DNA of 64,000 nt from Bacteroides luhongzhouii (GTDB lineage: Bacteria; Bacteroidota; Bacteroidia; Bacteroidales; Bacteroidaceae), in NCBI RefSeq assembly GCF_009193295.2, contig NZ_CP059973.1, positions 1,922,001-1,986,000 of the forward strand, given 5' to 3'. Within the stretch, counting starts at the first letter, position 1. Each line of letters begins with the position of its first letter. The notes under the pieces are model-generated. The model was not told the origin of the DNA. It saw only the letters and a program-made list of their open reading frames with translations, and made no database searches. Both the position numbers and the translations under genes were made by a program. This document shows positions 26,815 to 36,454 of this stretch, piece by piece.

Positions 26815-29294
26815 AATACGGCTTTAATGCGTTCTGATATTTCTTGTAGCTTTTCCTGAGATATAGATACTTCCCGATAGATATCGTATATCTTTTCAAT
26901 AGTCAGTTTCTTCATATCTTCTTCACGTACTATGGGAAATATTCTGTTCATTTCGGCAATGGCGGGACTAATAAGAATCTGTTCGGCTCCTTCTGCGTAG
27001 TAACAGTCCGGACGATGTTTGTTGCGTAGGAAGATATTACAAGAATAAGGGCGTGCGGCCACTGATTCAAATTCATAGTCGTAGTTATCTCCGAAGAATT
27101 CTTTGGTGCGTTCCAGACCATACCAGGCAAGAATATTCATCATGGGCTCTTTCCCGTGGCTATTTGCCGCCAAAATGTCGTAAATCTGATAAAAGGTTTC
27201 TGACATTGTTTTCTTATTGTCCGCCTGGATATTGATTAAACAGACAGGAGAATTTACAGAAATTATATTCACCTGATCGTTGTCTATTAATTTCGAACAA
27301 GTATTATCGTTATCGGTATCGTAAAACACTCCATATATGATTTCGTTTTTGCTACAGGCTTGAAAATGAGCATGGTCGGGAGCTGAGGCTCCACATTCCG
27401 GACCATTATACATGAGGAAGTAGTCTTTCATGATGTCGGTGAATTCTATCATGTCTTCAAAACGTCCGGTTATGGATTGCGGTTGATGTTTCTTATCCGC
27501 GATCGTGAGGTGGGTATTGAATATGGGGTAGGGATTTACCAGTATCTGATAATTCCTATAGCTGAGAAACTCTTGTTCCTGCGGGCGGTTTGTCTGGCAG
27601 AGGAAGCAAGACCGCGAGTGAATAGAGGTGGCATCTGTCTGTGCGGTAGTCGACAAAATACGTTTCGGATTAAAGAATAATTGTGCTTGTACATATTCGC
27701 CATCTATCTCTCCATTCATTTTTTTTGTTTGTTCCCGATATTGTTCCAGCGCTCGGAAATTCTCTTTGGCAAGTTCCCATGAAAGGATTTGCTTTTGGAA
27801 TAACTGTTCGATTTCTTGCTGGAAATTCTCTAATAGCGCATCTTGTTGTTGGATGCGTTGTTGCAGTTCCCAGGTGCGAAGCCGGTCTTTATACAAATTG
27901 TTTTGGTTGACTTTCTCGATGGACAATGCAGCGTCCGAATTTCCTTCCCATCGGCGGCAAAGGTAAATCACGTCGTATATTCTGCCTATCTGATAATCGC
28001 GTGAAATTCTCAATCCAAGGGCATAGTCCTCTCCATAGCTTGTGTTCGGAACTTTGATTTCCCGAAGAATGGGCGTATAGAATGCACGGGGAGCTCCCAG
28101 ACCGTTGATACGTAATGCGTTGTTCCGTCCGTTGTCGGGTGTCCATTCTTTATGGTCAATGATGCCGGGAGCAATTTCCTGCATCTCAAAGTCGGTCATC
28201 ATATAAGTGCCGATTACCATGGCGCATTTCTGTTGATAGAAAGCGTCGACTATGATTTGCAGGGTATATTCGTCTTTGTACACATCGTCGCTGTCAAGCT
28301 GAACGGCAAACTTTCCACATTTTTCATGGTGGATGCCTACATTCCAGCAACCACCGATGCCAAGACTGTCCTTATCAGGAATTACGTGGATCAGCCGTTG
28401 GTCGGTGCTTAGTGATTGAAGTACTTCAGACGTGCCGTCTGTTGAATGATTATCAATCACAATGACATTGAAAGGGAAAGTCGTTTGCTGACTTAAAGCT
28501 GACTGAACAGCCTCTTTAATCGTGCGTATGCGGTTGCGCACGGGGATAATAACAGAAGCTTCATATTCGAAAACGGAACTGGAAAAGTCCACAAGTCGGG
28601 CATCCTGATTCAGATAGCCGCCGATTGCTTTTAAATGACTGGTACATGCCTGTTCCATTTCGATTTGTACCTGGCGATTTTTAGGGTCTACGTAGTCAAA
28701 TTGTTTTTCACCGCTTTTTCGTAGGTCATTTTCTACTTCCGTGTATAGATATTCATTGATATGCACCAGTTCGCTCTTTTGAGAAACTTTGAGTCTTAAA
28801 TCATATAGACCTGCATATTGATATTTCTCTTTTGTAGCTTTTGCTGCTTTCTTGAAATCATCGCTTCGGAACAATAATAATGAACCGAAATCGAAATCAT
28901 CCCGAAGACTGCCGAGTTGATAGTCAATGGTTGGAGTCGGTTTTACTGTGCCGCCCACCTGTTGATTGTGATCCGCGTATACCATGCCTGCCTGACTCAT
29001 TTCCATGATTTGAACCATTCTCTCAAGTGCAAACAGATTCAATTGCAGCGCAGTATGTTTGGTATAAAGCAAGGTATATGTTCCGTTTGAATGTGCGGCA
29101 ATGGCTTGCATTGCTTCTGTGGATTGTAACTTCTCTACATTGATAAGTTCACATCCGGGAAGACAGACATTGGTAATAGGGGATGCTAATAAATAGATGT
29201 TATCTACTAACTCCGATGCACGTAATTCTTTCACCGTTTTCATGGTTTCTTCCAACCTGCTAAAAGGGAGAAAACAGTTGATTGTTGTTTTCAT
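26811..29294 (-). CDS. Glycosyltransferase family 2 / DUF4922 (GalT-like) fusion protein
   Basis: 827 residues from ATG 29294 ([14 protein letters not shown]); a longer frame would run into the symporter gene. The N-terminal half contains a GT-A glycosyltransferase family 2 domain ([43 protein letters not shown] as the DXD region). A glutamine-rich, probably coiled-coil linker lies about 470-540. The C-terminal DUF4922 domain holds [11 protein letters not shown], where His641-x-His643-x-Gln645 is the H-x-H-x-Q motif of the GalT/HIT nucleotidyltransferase and phosphorylase superfamily. The protein may thus pair sugar transfer with nucleotide-sugar phosphorolysis. Its substrate is unknown. It sits inside the MurNAc salvage operon, 4 bp from the symporter stop. 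Confidence 0.85.
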   Translation of the reverse strand: MKTTINCFLPFSRLEETMKTVKELRASELVDNIYLLASPITNVCLPGCELINVEKLQSTEAMQAIAAHSNGTYTLLYTKHTALQLNLFALERMVQIMEMSQAGMVYADHNQQVGGTVKPTPTIDYQLGSLRDDFDFGSLLLFRSDDFKKAAKATKEKYQYAGLYDLRLKVSQKSELVHINEYLYTEVENDLRKSGEKQFDYVDPKNRQVQIEMEQACTSHLKAIGGYLNQDARLVDFSSSVFEYEASVIIPVRNRIRTIKEAVQSALSQQTTFPFNVIVIDNHSTDGTSEVLQSLSTDQRLIHVIPDKDSLGIGGCWNVGIHHEKCGKFAVQLDSDDVYKDEYTLQIIVDAFYQQKCAMVIGTYMMTDFEMQEIAPGIIDHKEWTPDNGRNNALRINGLGAPRAFYTPILREIKVPNTSYGEDYALGLRISRDYQIGRIYDVIYLCRRWEGNSDAALSIEKVNQNNLYKDRLRTWELQQRIQQQDALLENFQQEIEQLFQKQILSWELAKENFRALEQYREQTKKMNGEIDGEYVQAQLFFNPKRILSTTAQTDATSIHSRSCFLCQTNRPQEQEFLSYRNYQILVNPYPIFNTHLTIADKKHQPQSITGRFEDMIEFTDIMKDYFLMYNGPECGASAPDHAHFQACSKNEIIYGVFYDTDNDNTCSKLIDNDQVNIISVNSPVCLINIQADNKKTMSETFYQIYDILAANSHGKEPMMNILAWYGLERTKEFFGDNYDYEFESVAARPYSCNIFLRNKHRPDCYYAEGAEQILISPAIAEMNRIFPIVREEDMKKLTIEKIYDIYREVSISQEKLQEISERIKAVL

Positions 29295-29298
29295 TATC

Positions 29299-30774
29299 TT
29301 ATTTTTTAATGGGGTGTGACGTCGCTTTGTCTTGTTTTTTAATGAGCAAAGATAGCCCGATAAAGGTAAACAAAGCATTGATTATCAGTAATTCGTAGCT
29401 GATTTGATAACCGTTGAACCATGCTTCCGAATTCCTTTGCAGGACATAACAAAGTACAGGAGAAGCGATAGCTGCCAACGGAATATATTTGTCATAAACT
29501 TGTTTCTTGGTGAAGATACCGAAAGCAAATAGTCCGAGGATGGGACCATAGGTGTAACTGGCTAATGTATAAATAGCATCGATCACACTGGTATTGTTCA
29601 GTAGGTTGAAAATGAAAATAACGATTCCCATAACAATAGCCATACCGATATGTACATGTTTGCGTATCTTGCTAAGCGCTGTATCTCCTTTTCGCTGTGC
29701 ATGTAAGATATCTACAGTGAAAGAAGTGGTCAGGGCCGTAAGTGCCGAACCGGCAGCCGAGTAAGCGGAAGCTATTAATCCGATGATAAAGAGTATACCT
29801 ACTATTCCCGGAAAATAATCTCCTGTGGCAATCATTGGGAATATCTCATCACTCTTGTCCGGATTGGCGATTCCCTGCTTTGCCGTAAATGTATAAAGCA
29901 ATACACCGAGCATGAGGAACAACAAAATGACAAAGAATTGCGAGATACCGCTTGTAATCATATTCTTTTGAGAATCCCGGAAGTTCTTACAGCTAAGATT
30001 GCGTTGCATCATATCCTGGTCGAGTCCGTTCATGGCAATGACGGTGAACACTCCTGCAAGGAACTGTTTGAAGAAATAGCGTTTGTCGTTCACGTCATCA
30101 AAGAAAAATGTTTTGGAGAAGTCACTATCTGATATGGTAGTAATCAGGCCGCTAAAGTTGAGGTGCAAGCTGGAAGCTATGTAATGAATGCATAGTACCA
30201 CAGAGACTACCAGGCAGAATGTTTTCAGCACATCCGTCCATATCAATGATTTCACTCCGCCCCGGAAGGTATAGAGCCATACTATAAATACAGTAAGCAT
30301 GACATTCAACAGGAAAGGAAGATGGAAAGGCTCAAAGATCAGCAGTTGCAGTGTCAGGCATACCAGAAATAGTCGAACGGCAGCTCCCAGCATCTTTGAG
30401 ATAAAGAAGAACCATGCTCCTGTTTTATAAGATGATGCTCCGAATCTGTTCTCCAAATATTCATAAATAGAAACTAGATTCATCCGATAGAACAGTGGGA
30501 CAAGTACAAAGGCTATAATAAACTGCCCGACTATAAAGCCGAGTACCATTTGCAGATAAGAGAAACAGCTGGTTTGTACCATGCCCGGAACAGAGACAAA
30601 AGTAACCCCCGAAATCGTGGAACCAATCATGGCAAAAGCAACAATATACCATGCCGATTTACGGTTTCCGACAAAAAATCCCTCATTGTCGGCTTTGTGT
30701 CCTGCTATATAAGAGATAGTGAACAGGATTATAAAGTATGCCACAATAGTAATAGATATAACGGCTGGACTCAT
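29299..30774 (-). CDS. Sodium:solute symporter, probable MurNAc transporter (MurT-like)
   Basis: 491-residue inner-membrane protein with about 13 hydrophobic segments, SSS family: [49 protein letters not shown] and [12 protein letters not shown]. First gene of the minus-strand operon that ends with a kinase and MurQ. In Tannerella forsythia an SSS-type transporter (MurT) encoded with MurK and MurQ imports MurNAc, so the same role is proposed here. Promoter element at 30832-30839. Confidence 0.9.
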   Translation of the reverse strand: MSPAVISITIVAYFIILFTISYIAGHKADNEGFFVGNRKSAWYIVAFAMIGSTISGVTFVSVPGMVQTSCFSYLQMVLGFIVGQFIIAFVLVPLFYRMNLVSIYEYLENRFGASSYKTGAWFFFISKMLGAAVRLFLVCLTLQLLIFEPFHLPFLLNVMLTVFIVWLYTFRGGVKSLIWTDVLKTFCLVVSVVLCIHYIASSLHLNFSGLITTISDSDFSKTFFFDDVNDKRYFFKQFLAGVFTVIAMNGLDQDMMQRNLSCKNFRDSQKNMITSGISQFFVILLFLMLGVLLYTFTAKQGIANPDKSDEIFPMIATGDYFPGIVGILFIIGLIASAYSAAGSALTALTTSFTVDILHAQRKGDTALSKIRKHVHIGMAIVMGIVIFIFNLLNNTSVIDAIYTLASYTYGPILGLFAFGIFTKKQVYDKYIPLAAIASPVLCYVLQRNSEAWFNGYQISYELLIINALFTFIGLSLLIKKQDKATSHPIKK

Positions 30775-30831
30775 ATCTGCTATTTAAGTTCGTTTGAGGA
30801 TGAATGATCCGAATCAGTTTTTCTTTGTCTA

Positions 30832-30839
30832 CAAAAGTA
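30832..30839 (-). promoter_or_regulatory. -7 element of the MurNAc salvage operon
   Basis: Minus-strand TACTTTTG (TAnnTTTG), 58 bp before the symporter ATG. No internal match is evident between the six tightly packed genes, so they are probably one transcript. Confidence 0.6.
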
Positions 30840-30866
30840 GGGAATTTATCATATATATGTATACTC

Positions 30867-32147
30867 TTATATGTTTTTTATTCCCGGTGTGCCTCCGGTG
30901 ACATGCTTGGAGGAACGCCAATTCTTATTGAGTGAAGACAACTCCGGTGATTTCTTTCCAAGTGAAATGCCGGTTGTCCTTTTGTTGTCAGTATCGTGCA
31001 TCTCATCTCTAAAACGACAAGTATCAAAAGTTTGTCCTTTCTCCGGTTTCTCGCTACAAGAGAGTGCCAGATAGCCTCCGTCGTTATTAAGAGTCGGGAA
31101 TTTGGATATTTCTATCAGGTTCTCTCCATTTACTTTATGTTTTTGAATGACCTTACCGGTGTATTTGGTGAAGCAAAGATAACTTTTGGATGGAATGGTG
31201 AGGGGAGCGGAGGAATTCTCCTTGTAAAGAGTTGTGGTGCTGTATACGGTGCCGCTTTCATACATTTTATATAGATAGAGAGCTGGCAGACTAATTGCTT
31301 TTTCTCCCGGATTGTAGATTTCTATATATTCTGCACCATCAGTAGCATTGTTATACATTATTTCATTGAAAAGAAGCATACCTCTTACATCTTCCGGTAA
31401 TTCGGGAGTGTCAGGGTTGTCCGGTAGATCTGTTCCGGGATTATCAGGTGTTTCATCAGGTGTAGTGTCCGTTTCTACGTTATTAGATAGCTGTATGTGA
31501 TGAAATGTGAATCCTTTACAGCGGGTTTTGGTATAAATGCAGTATATACCGCAATAGTGAGAAGTTTGTATATCGGTATCTTTTATTTGTTTTTCTTTTA
31601 CGTATTCATTCTCGGATTCACGTCGTGTCCAAAAAGTCCAGTAACCATTATTGTCACATTCTACTTTTATATATAGTTTTGGTGAAGAGTCTCCTTTCAT
31701 CAACTCTCTTCCCGAGGCCAGTAGTTTAGATTGGTCTCCGTTTTGACGATAAAGAGTTACATTATCTTTTGCTCCTCCTATCTGAATATAATAACCGTTT
31801 AAATTACCGGAAAGAATGTTTGAGGAAGAAGTCAGATAAAATCGTGCATAATTGTTGGCGGAAGGGTTGAAGGTAAGATGAACTCCAAATTCCCAACGGG
31901 TATTTTTTACAGAAGTGGAAGGAATGGTGACATAAGCTGTTCCGGCGTCTTCCTGTGGATCATTCAGATGGATTCCTTCTTTAGAATTGATGGTAAATTT
32001 GTCCATCTCTCCTTCCCAGGGAAGGTCGGGCGTGATAGTGTCTTCTCCTTCCAAATCTCCCTTTTCTTCGTCATCAGCAGGGAGCGAACAATTATAGAAC
32101 AATATGATGAAGATACTTAGGAAAGCAAATGCTTGGTAAACTTTCAT
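30867..32147 (-). CDS. Lamin-tail-domain lipoprotein
   Basis: 426 residues. Lipoprotein signal ending FYNC (Cys20), then an acidic tract. Residues about 50-210 form a beta-rich region of concanavalin-like character (TRWEFGVHLTFNPSANNYARFYL). A Pro/Asp/Thr-rich linker (about 225-250) follows. The C-terminal lamin-tail (LTD) Ig-like domain starts at about 255 (LLFNEIMYNNATDGAEYIEIYNP), ending GGTPG. LTD domains in secreted bacterial proteins often tether nucleases or act in surface binding; no nuclease motif is present here. Single gene with its own promoter element (32237-32244). Confidence 0.85.
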   Translation of the reverse strand: MKVYQAFAFLSIFIILFYNCSLPADDEEKGDLEGEDTITPDLPWEGEMDKFTINSKEGIHLNDPQEDAGTAYVTIPSTSVKNTRWEFGVHLTFNPSANNYARFYLTSSSNILSGNLNGYYIQIGGAKDNVTLYRQNGDQSKLLASGRELMKGDSSPKLYIKVECDNNGYWTFWTRRESENEYVKEKQIKDTDIQTSHYCGIYCIYTKTRCKGFTFHHIQLSNNVETDTTPDETPDNPGTDLPDNPDTPELPEDVRGMLLFNEIMYNNATDGAEYIEIYNPGEKAISLPALYLYKMYESGTVYSTTTLYKENSSAPLTIPSKSYLCFTKYTGKVIQKHKVNGENLIEISKFPTLNNDGGYLALSCSEKPEKGQTFDTCRFRDEMHDTDNKRTTGISLGKKSPELSSLNKNWRSSKHVTGGTPGIKNI

Positions 32148-32236
32148 ACGTTTTTTAATTTGAGTTTTTTCGTTTTACCGTATTTGTTTGTGTATAATGC
32201 AGAAGCAATTGCGGTTTTAATAGTTGAATGAGTTGA

Positions 32237-32244
32237 CAAAGGTA
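32237..32244 (-). promoter_or_regulatory. -7 element of the lamin-tail lipoprotein gene
   Basis: Minus-strand TACCTTTG, 90 bp before the start codon. Confidence 0.5.
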
Positions 32245-32327
32245 GACTTCTTTGTTGGAAAAAGACCATATTTATTGAAGAAATAATTGTAAATCCTTTT
32301 GTTTTTTGTAAATGCGTGGAAAGGAAA

Positions 32328-32385
32328 CAGTGAGGGGTTATCAAAAGTCAATAAATTAAATATGACTTTTGATAACCCCTCACTG
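32328..32385 (-). terminator. Perfect 23-bp hairpin ending the nine-gene operon
   Basis: Arms 32328-32350 and 32363-32385 are perfectly complementary (CAGTGAGGGGTTATCAAAAG...), loop 12 bases. It lies 24 bp beyond the DUF4857 stop codon. No strong U-run on the minus strand, but the stem is very stable. Confidence 0.8.
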
Positions 32386-32408
32386 ATGTTACATTCAATA
32401 TTGAGACA

Positions 32409-33443
32409 TTATTCGAAGCGTGGCATTACATATTTATCAGTGTAAGATGTGAACGTAATACCTGGCATGGAATGAACGTTCGATTTGTTTTCCAACTTCT
32501 TTATCAACGAATAATCGTTGGCATCCAATGCGTAATAATTGTCTGAAGCCGGAGTTGTCACGCGGACTGTCCAGTCGAACATATTACCGATGATGGTGAG
32601 CGCATCCGTTTTTGGATCAAATGCCGGAATCCCAGTTTTTACGATTTCATATGTCCGGTTCTGCAACACATAGAAAGCGTTGTTGACATCGGTCATAAAA
32701 GCAAGTGTCTTTTTGTTTCTGAACTCGGTCAGATACAGATGTTCTAATGTCAGTCCTTCAGGCAAGGTGATGGCACGGACATACGGACGTCCTTTCACCT
32801 GTTTCAGATGAAACAGACGACGGTCTGCGTCCAACAGAAGATAACCTTCGTCATACTCCTTTTTTACTGTCGGATTTCCTACGATCTCCGTTGCCGGAAA
32901 ACGAAAATCCTTCTTAGTCATAGCTTCGGTAAACTGAAGGCTTTTATCTTCCTTCACGCTGTTGGTAGCCATGTCGATAAATTCGATCCCTTTGGAGGTG
33001 ATACGGAATACGTCATCCGGCATTTTCAGGTCTACACGTCCTGACATAGATTCCATCAGCGGGTAAAGTCCGATAGAAGGCGTGTTTATATCCGAAGGTA
33101 CACTACGGAAGTTGAAGTTTTCCGTCTGCACCATTTTGGGAGTCACTGCGATTCCTTGAATGGTATCCGGAAAACGCTCATCAGACATCAACTGGCGGAA
33201 ATAAAACATAGGCAGGATGCTGTCGAAAGCAGCTTCCGAATAAATGTTTCCTGCAAGGTCGCGGCGCACGGTTCCTTTCCCTTCTTCTTGTCCCATCTGG
33301 GCGAAATCGCCAATTACGAAACTATACAGGGTAAAGGGAGTCTTTTCCGGCTTTACGATAAAGAAATTGTAACACCAAGGCAACTGCCAAAGAAGCAGAA
33401 AAGCGATGGTTACATATAATAGTATGGTACTGAAACGTCTCAT
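32409..33443 (-). CDS. DUF4857 membrane-anchored protein
   Basis: 344 residues, one N-terminal transmembrane helix (about 5-24), then a large soluble domain, probably periplasmic. Matches the Bacteroidales DUF4857 family by its opening (LLLWQLPWCYNFF) and overall pattern (FRITSKGIEFIDMATNS, GYLLLDADRRLFHLKQVKGRPYV). The repeated strands suggest a propeller-like domain. It is last in the operon, 39 bp after the ABC membrane protein, and probably belongs to that transporter. Biochemical role unknown. Confidence 0.82.
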   Translation of the reverse strand: MRRFSTILLYVTIAFLLLWQLPWCYNFFIVKPEKTPFTLYSFVIGDFAQMGQEEGKGTVRRDLAGNIYSEAAFDSILPMFYFRQLMSDERFPDTIQGIAVTPKMVQTENFNFRSVPSDINTPSIGLYPLMESMSGRVDLKMPDDVFRITSKGIEFIDMATNSVKEDKSLQFTEAMTKKDFRFPATEIVGNPTVKKEYDEGYLLLDADRRLFHLKQVKGRPYVRAITLPEGLTLEHLYLTEFRNKKTLAFMTDVNNAFYVLQNRTYEIVKTGIPAFDPKTDALTIIGNMFDWTVRVTTPASDNYYALDANDYSLIKKLENKSNVHSMPGITFTSYTDKYVMPRFE

Positions 33444-33482
33444 TTCTCAATCTTTTAATATTTAATCTTTTATTTTTATTGG

Positions 33483-34151
33483 TTAATCCTGTTTTCCGGC
33501 CTTGAACCGTACGATAGAGAGCCACGAGAAAGAGGCTGTCAACAAAGTATAGACCACTAAATAAGGGAGAAACTTGTTGTATGCTTCCGGTGTAGGCGAC
33601 AGGAAGAAGATTCGGAGTAACAATACTGCGATAATGAGATTCAGGATACGGCGTTTCCATGCCGGTTCGAGGCAAATCCATGCGACGAGCAGATAGCCGG
33701 AGATGCCGGCGAGATACCACGTTAAAGCGGTTAGCAGTATGTGGTTTTTGAGTTCATGAGCAAGTATTCCGTTTAGATAGATCTCCATCAACAGGAAATT
33801 GGAAGCGAAGCAGACAAGAAGCAATATGAGTCCGGATAGTAACATATTGCCTGTCATTTTCAGTTCCGGATAAGGCAGATGGAGAGTCAGTTTCAAACAT
33901 TTGCGTTGCATCTCGGGGACAAACTGCACGATTGCCATCAGGATTCCGGCAATCAGAGGGATATATTGCAGCATATCAATGAAGATGACATCCCGTTGCA
34001 GCATGACTTCCCATACATGGGCAGCCCCTTTCATTTCTACCACCCGGTTGATGCGGAGCATACAGTAGCCTGTAAAACCAAGTGTGGCGAGCACGGCAAG
34101 CAGAAAATACCACCGTGTCTTTATCCATTCTTTATAAAATATAGCGTACAT
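33483..34151 (-). CDS. ABC-2-like membrane protein of the operon transporter
   Basis: 222 residues with six predicted transmembrane helices (for example YFLLAVLATLGFTGYCML, LLSGLILLLVCFASNFLLM). It begins MYAIFYKEWIKTRWY, typical of ABC-2 type permeases. Encoded directly downstream of an ABC ATPase (70 bp) and upstream of DUF4857. It most likely forms the membrane part with the 34222-35109 ATPase. Direction of transport is not clear. Confidence 0.75.
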   Translation of the reverse strand: MYAIFYKEWIKTRWYFLLAVLATLGFTGYCMLRINRVVEMKGAAHVWEVMLQRDVIFIDMLQYIPLIAGILMAIVQFVPEMQRKCLKLTLHLPYPELKMTGNMLLSGLILLLVCFASNFLLMEIYLNGILAHELKNHILLTALTWYLAGISGYLLVAWICLEPAWKRRILNLIIAVLLLRIFFLSPTPEAYNKFLPYLVVYTLLTASFSWLSIVRFKAGKQD

Positions 34152-34221
34152 TCTTGAGGATTTATGATTTATGAATGATGATTTATGGGTTACGAGTTGC
34201 CAACTCTTGTTCTTAATTTAA

Positions 34222-35109
34222 TCAGTATTTCCCGGTGAGCCCGATAAAGGCATCTTCCAAATTCACTTGTTCACAGTGCAAGTCTGTGTAGGGCACTGAC
34301 ATTGATTTCAGTTTGGCTTCTGTTTCTGCCGGTTGCAGGAAGGAGAAAGTCTCCAACTGGTTCCGCATGACAGAAGGATGGTAGAAATCATCCGATGCAG
34401 GAAGTTCATAACCTTCGGGTATAGTGAAGGTGTAGCGACGTCCTTTTTCCAGTAATTCGGCGATTGGTTTCTGAATCAGTATCTTTCCGTAGTCCATAAT
34501 AATGCAGTCGTCAACGAGACGTTCCATATCCTGAATGATATGTGAAGTCAGAAAGACGGTTTTTCCTTCCGAGCGGGCGTAGTCGCGGAGATAGTCGACA
34601 AACAGGCGGCGGTAGCCGGGATCGAGTCCGAGTGAGAAGTCGTCCAGTACCAGAAGTTCCGGATTTTGTGCAAGGATAAGTCCGAGAGCTACTTGAGAGC
34701 GCTGTCCGCAGGACATACGTGAGATACGTTGTCCGGGAGCTACTTTCAGTTTATTCATCAGTTCGTAGTACGCTTCTTTTTTCCACTGGCCGGGGTAGAA
34801 GGCTGCGTAGAATTTTTCTATTTCGGTGATGGTCATGAATTGGTATTGCACATGACCTTCGATGAGCAGTCCGATATTGCGGCGCAGAGCCGGTGCCATT
34901 GTTTGTATCTCCTGTCCGAAGATGCGGCATTCTCCCGAACGGGGTTTCAGGTAACCGCTCAAGATATTGATAGTTGTGGTTTTGCCCGTACCGTTCTTTC
35001 CCAATAGTCCCAGGATACGTCCTTTAGGCACTGTGAAACTAAGGTTTTCGTAAATCAACCGTTTGCCATAGTAGTGCGTCAGGTTGTTACATTCGATAAT
35101 TTGTTCCAT
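34222..35109 (-). CDS. ABC transporter ATP-binding protein
   Basis: 295 residues. Walker A GLLGKNGTGKTTTIN (about 36-50), ABC signature RMSCGQRSQVALGL (note SCGQ in place of the usual SGGQ), Walker B ELLVLDDFSLGLD (Asp in place of the usual Glu after the Walker B Asp), and switch His in VFLTSH. A C-terminal ~70-residue extension resembles other CcmA/YadG-type ATPases. The DD at Walker B is a conservative departure that could slow hydrolysis. Partner: the adjacent membrane protein. Confidence 0.9.
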   Translation of the reverse strand: MEQIIECNNLTHYYGKRLIYENLSFTVPKGRILGLLGKNGTGKTTTINILSGYLKPRSGECRIFGQEIQTMAPALRRNIGLLIEGHVQYQFMTITEIEKFYAAFYPGQWKKEAYYELMNKLKVAPGQRISRMSCGQRSQVALGLILAQNPELLVLDDFSLGLDPGYRRLFVDYLRDYARSEGKTVFLTSHIIQDMERLVDDCIIMDYGKILIQKPIAELLEKGRRYTFTIPEGYELPASDDFYHPSVMRNQLETFSFLQPAETEAKLKSMSVPYTDLHCEQVNLEDAFIGLTGKY

Positions 35110-35132
35110 TTGATTTTATCTGTTATTTCGAT

Positions 35133-35699
35133 TCAAAAGAAGAAAAGGAAAAGAATGGGAATCAAGATTCCGACAATGATTTCTATTCCTCCTCTGCCGA
35201 TAATGCCCTTGTTCCCTTTCAGCATGATGATGCCGGAGAGAGTAATGATAATAAGGGCGATAGCGAAAATATCCGCGAAGTAAGTCCACCATTGTCCCGG
35301 ATTGTAATGTAAACGGGACATTGCTCCGATAAGCGGGCGACGGGTGACAGATTCATATACCGCTTCTCCTGTCTTCACGTTTACCAGGAGGTTGGAACCG
35401 CCTTTCAAGAATACTTTCATTACATCCGTTTTCGGGAAGTAATATTTGGTATAGTTGCCGGTTTCTCCTAACGGTTCCAGTAGAGTAAGTACTTTCTCTT
35501 TACTCATTCCAGCTTTATCAGGTAGCTTTTCCGCTATTTTATATTCTTTCCGTGTGATGGAGAAGTTCGGATTAATCGTGTCGCGGTGATTCATTACAAT
35601 TCCGGAAATGGCATATATCAATACCATTCCGGAAAAGAAAAATGACAGGTCACGGTGTATGAGCCGACTCCATTTACGGATGTTACTACTCCACTTCAT
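35133..35699 (-). CDS. PepSY-associated transmembrane protein
   Basis: 188 residues. N-terminal WSRLIHRDLSFFFSGMVLIYAISGIVMNHRD is the PepSY-TM opening. A periplasmic PepSY-like domain lies about 50-125 and two further helices about 130-188 (YFADIFAIALIIITLSGIIML). Related proteins (FoxB/FpvG type) sit beside TonB-dependent siderophore receptors and help release iron by reduction. That link is the main reason for suspecting a metal role for this operon. The start overlaps the previous gene's stop by 14 bp, implying coupled translation. Confidence 0.88.
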   Translation of the reverse strand: MKWSSNIRKWSRLIHRDLSFFFSGMVLIYAISGIVMNHRDTINPNFSITRKEYKIAEKLPDKAGMSKEKVLTLLEPLGETGNYTKYYFPKTDVMKVFLKGGSNLLVNVKTGEAVYESVTRRPLIGAMSRLHYNPGQWWTYFADIFAIALIIITLSGIIMLKGNKGIIGRGGIEIIVGILIPILFLFFF

Positions 35700-36273
35700 A
35701 CGAATTAGCTTCCATAAAATAGAAAGATAAATACTCTTTTCCCGTTTCTGCCTTGCGGTCGGCTATTTTTGCGCGGAAGTCTGCGATGCGGGCTTCGGGG
35801 CTGTTAGCCGTTTCGCCGCGTGCTTTCTTTTCAGAGTCGCATCCGGCTTCGCTTGTTCCGTGTTTCTCGGCAGTCTGTGCTTTCAGTTGCGCTTCCCAGT
35901 TTTGGAGGTAGGCTTCGTCGATGCGTTGTTCTTTTAATGTTCCGGTAACACGGACGATAGAGTTTACACATTTAGGATCGAAGGCTCCCAATGTTCCGGC
36001 TTCTACACGGATCACTTGTGTATCGTCACTACCCATCAGGAAGATTTTCTTTGCACCATGTTTGCAGGTATGTGTGCAAACGCCTTCAATGGTAACTTCT
36101 TGCCCTGCAAGGTTTTCGGCATTGGCAAGGAGAGAATCGATTTCCAAAGCGGAAGATGCAGACTGTTCTGTTGTCGCTTCTGATGCGCTTTTCTGTTGTT
36201 TGTTACCACATGAAGTTCCGATAAAGGTTATTGCCATAAGGGCAATTGCGATTGTTAACTTTTTTGTTTTCAT
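35686..36273 (-). CDS. OB-fold-like lipoprotein with Cys/His motif
   Basis: 195 residues. Lipobox FIGTSC (Cys22) followed by GNKQQKS. The domain about 45-130 has OB-fold (tRNA_anti/NirD-like) pattern: LAGQEVTIEGVCTHTCKHGAKKIFLMG, then VRVTGTLKEQRID. The CTHTCKHG element has two Cys and two His close together and could bind a metal or heme. A basic/acidic helical tail follows (EARIADFRAKIADRKAETG). It overlaps the PepSY gene. No named function recognised. Confidence 0.82.
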   Translation of the reverse strand: MKTKKLTIAIALMAITFIGTSCGNKQQKSASEATTEQSASSALEIDSLLANAENLAGQEVTIEGVCTHTCKHGAKKIFLMGSDDTQVIRVEAGTLGAFDPKCVNSIVRVTGTLKEQRIDEAYLQNWEAQLKAQTAEKHGTSEAGCDSEKKARGETANSPEARIADFRAKIADRKAETGKEYLSFYFMEANSYEVE

Positions 36274-36370
36274 TATTATTGCTTCGTTTTTATATAGTTT
36301 GTAATCAGTTTTTCGTTTGTTTATAGCTTATAATAGTTCGCCTTACGAGCGGGGAGTTTAAATCCTATTT

Positions 36371-36453
36371 GAAACCATTCGTTTCAAGCCTCGAAACCAT
36401 TGGTTTCACGCCGAGAAACAAAGTGTTTCAGGGCATGAAACAAATATTAGTTC
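36371..36453. repeat. Palindrome array with 22-bp period (GAAAC-N5-GTTTC)
   Basis: GAAAC starts at 36371, 36393, 36415 and 36437, and its inverted partner GTTTC at 36381, 36403 and 36425, an exact 22-bp period for both. The last unit is degenerate. Spacers between units (AAGCCTC, ACGCCGA, AGGGCAT) differ. It lies between the FISUMP stop (36455) and the OB-fold lipoprotein gene, inside the operon. Confidence 0.85.
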
Positions 36454-36454
36454 T

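Noticed and set aside
32144..32344. 66-codon minus-strand frame upstream of the lamin-tail gene
   Set aside because: Overlaps the promoter of that gene and the 32328-32385 hairpin; no ribosome site or recognisable protein features.
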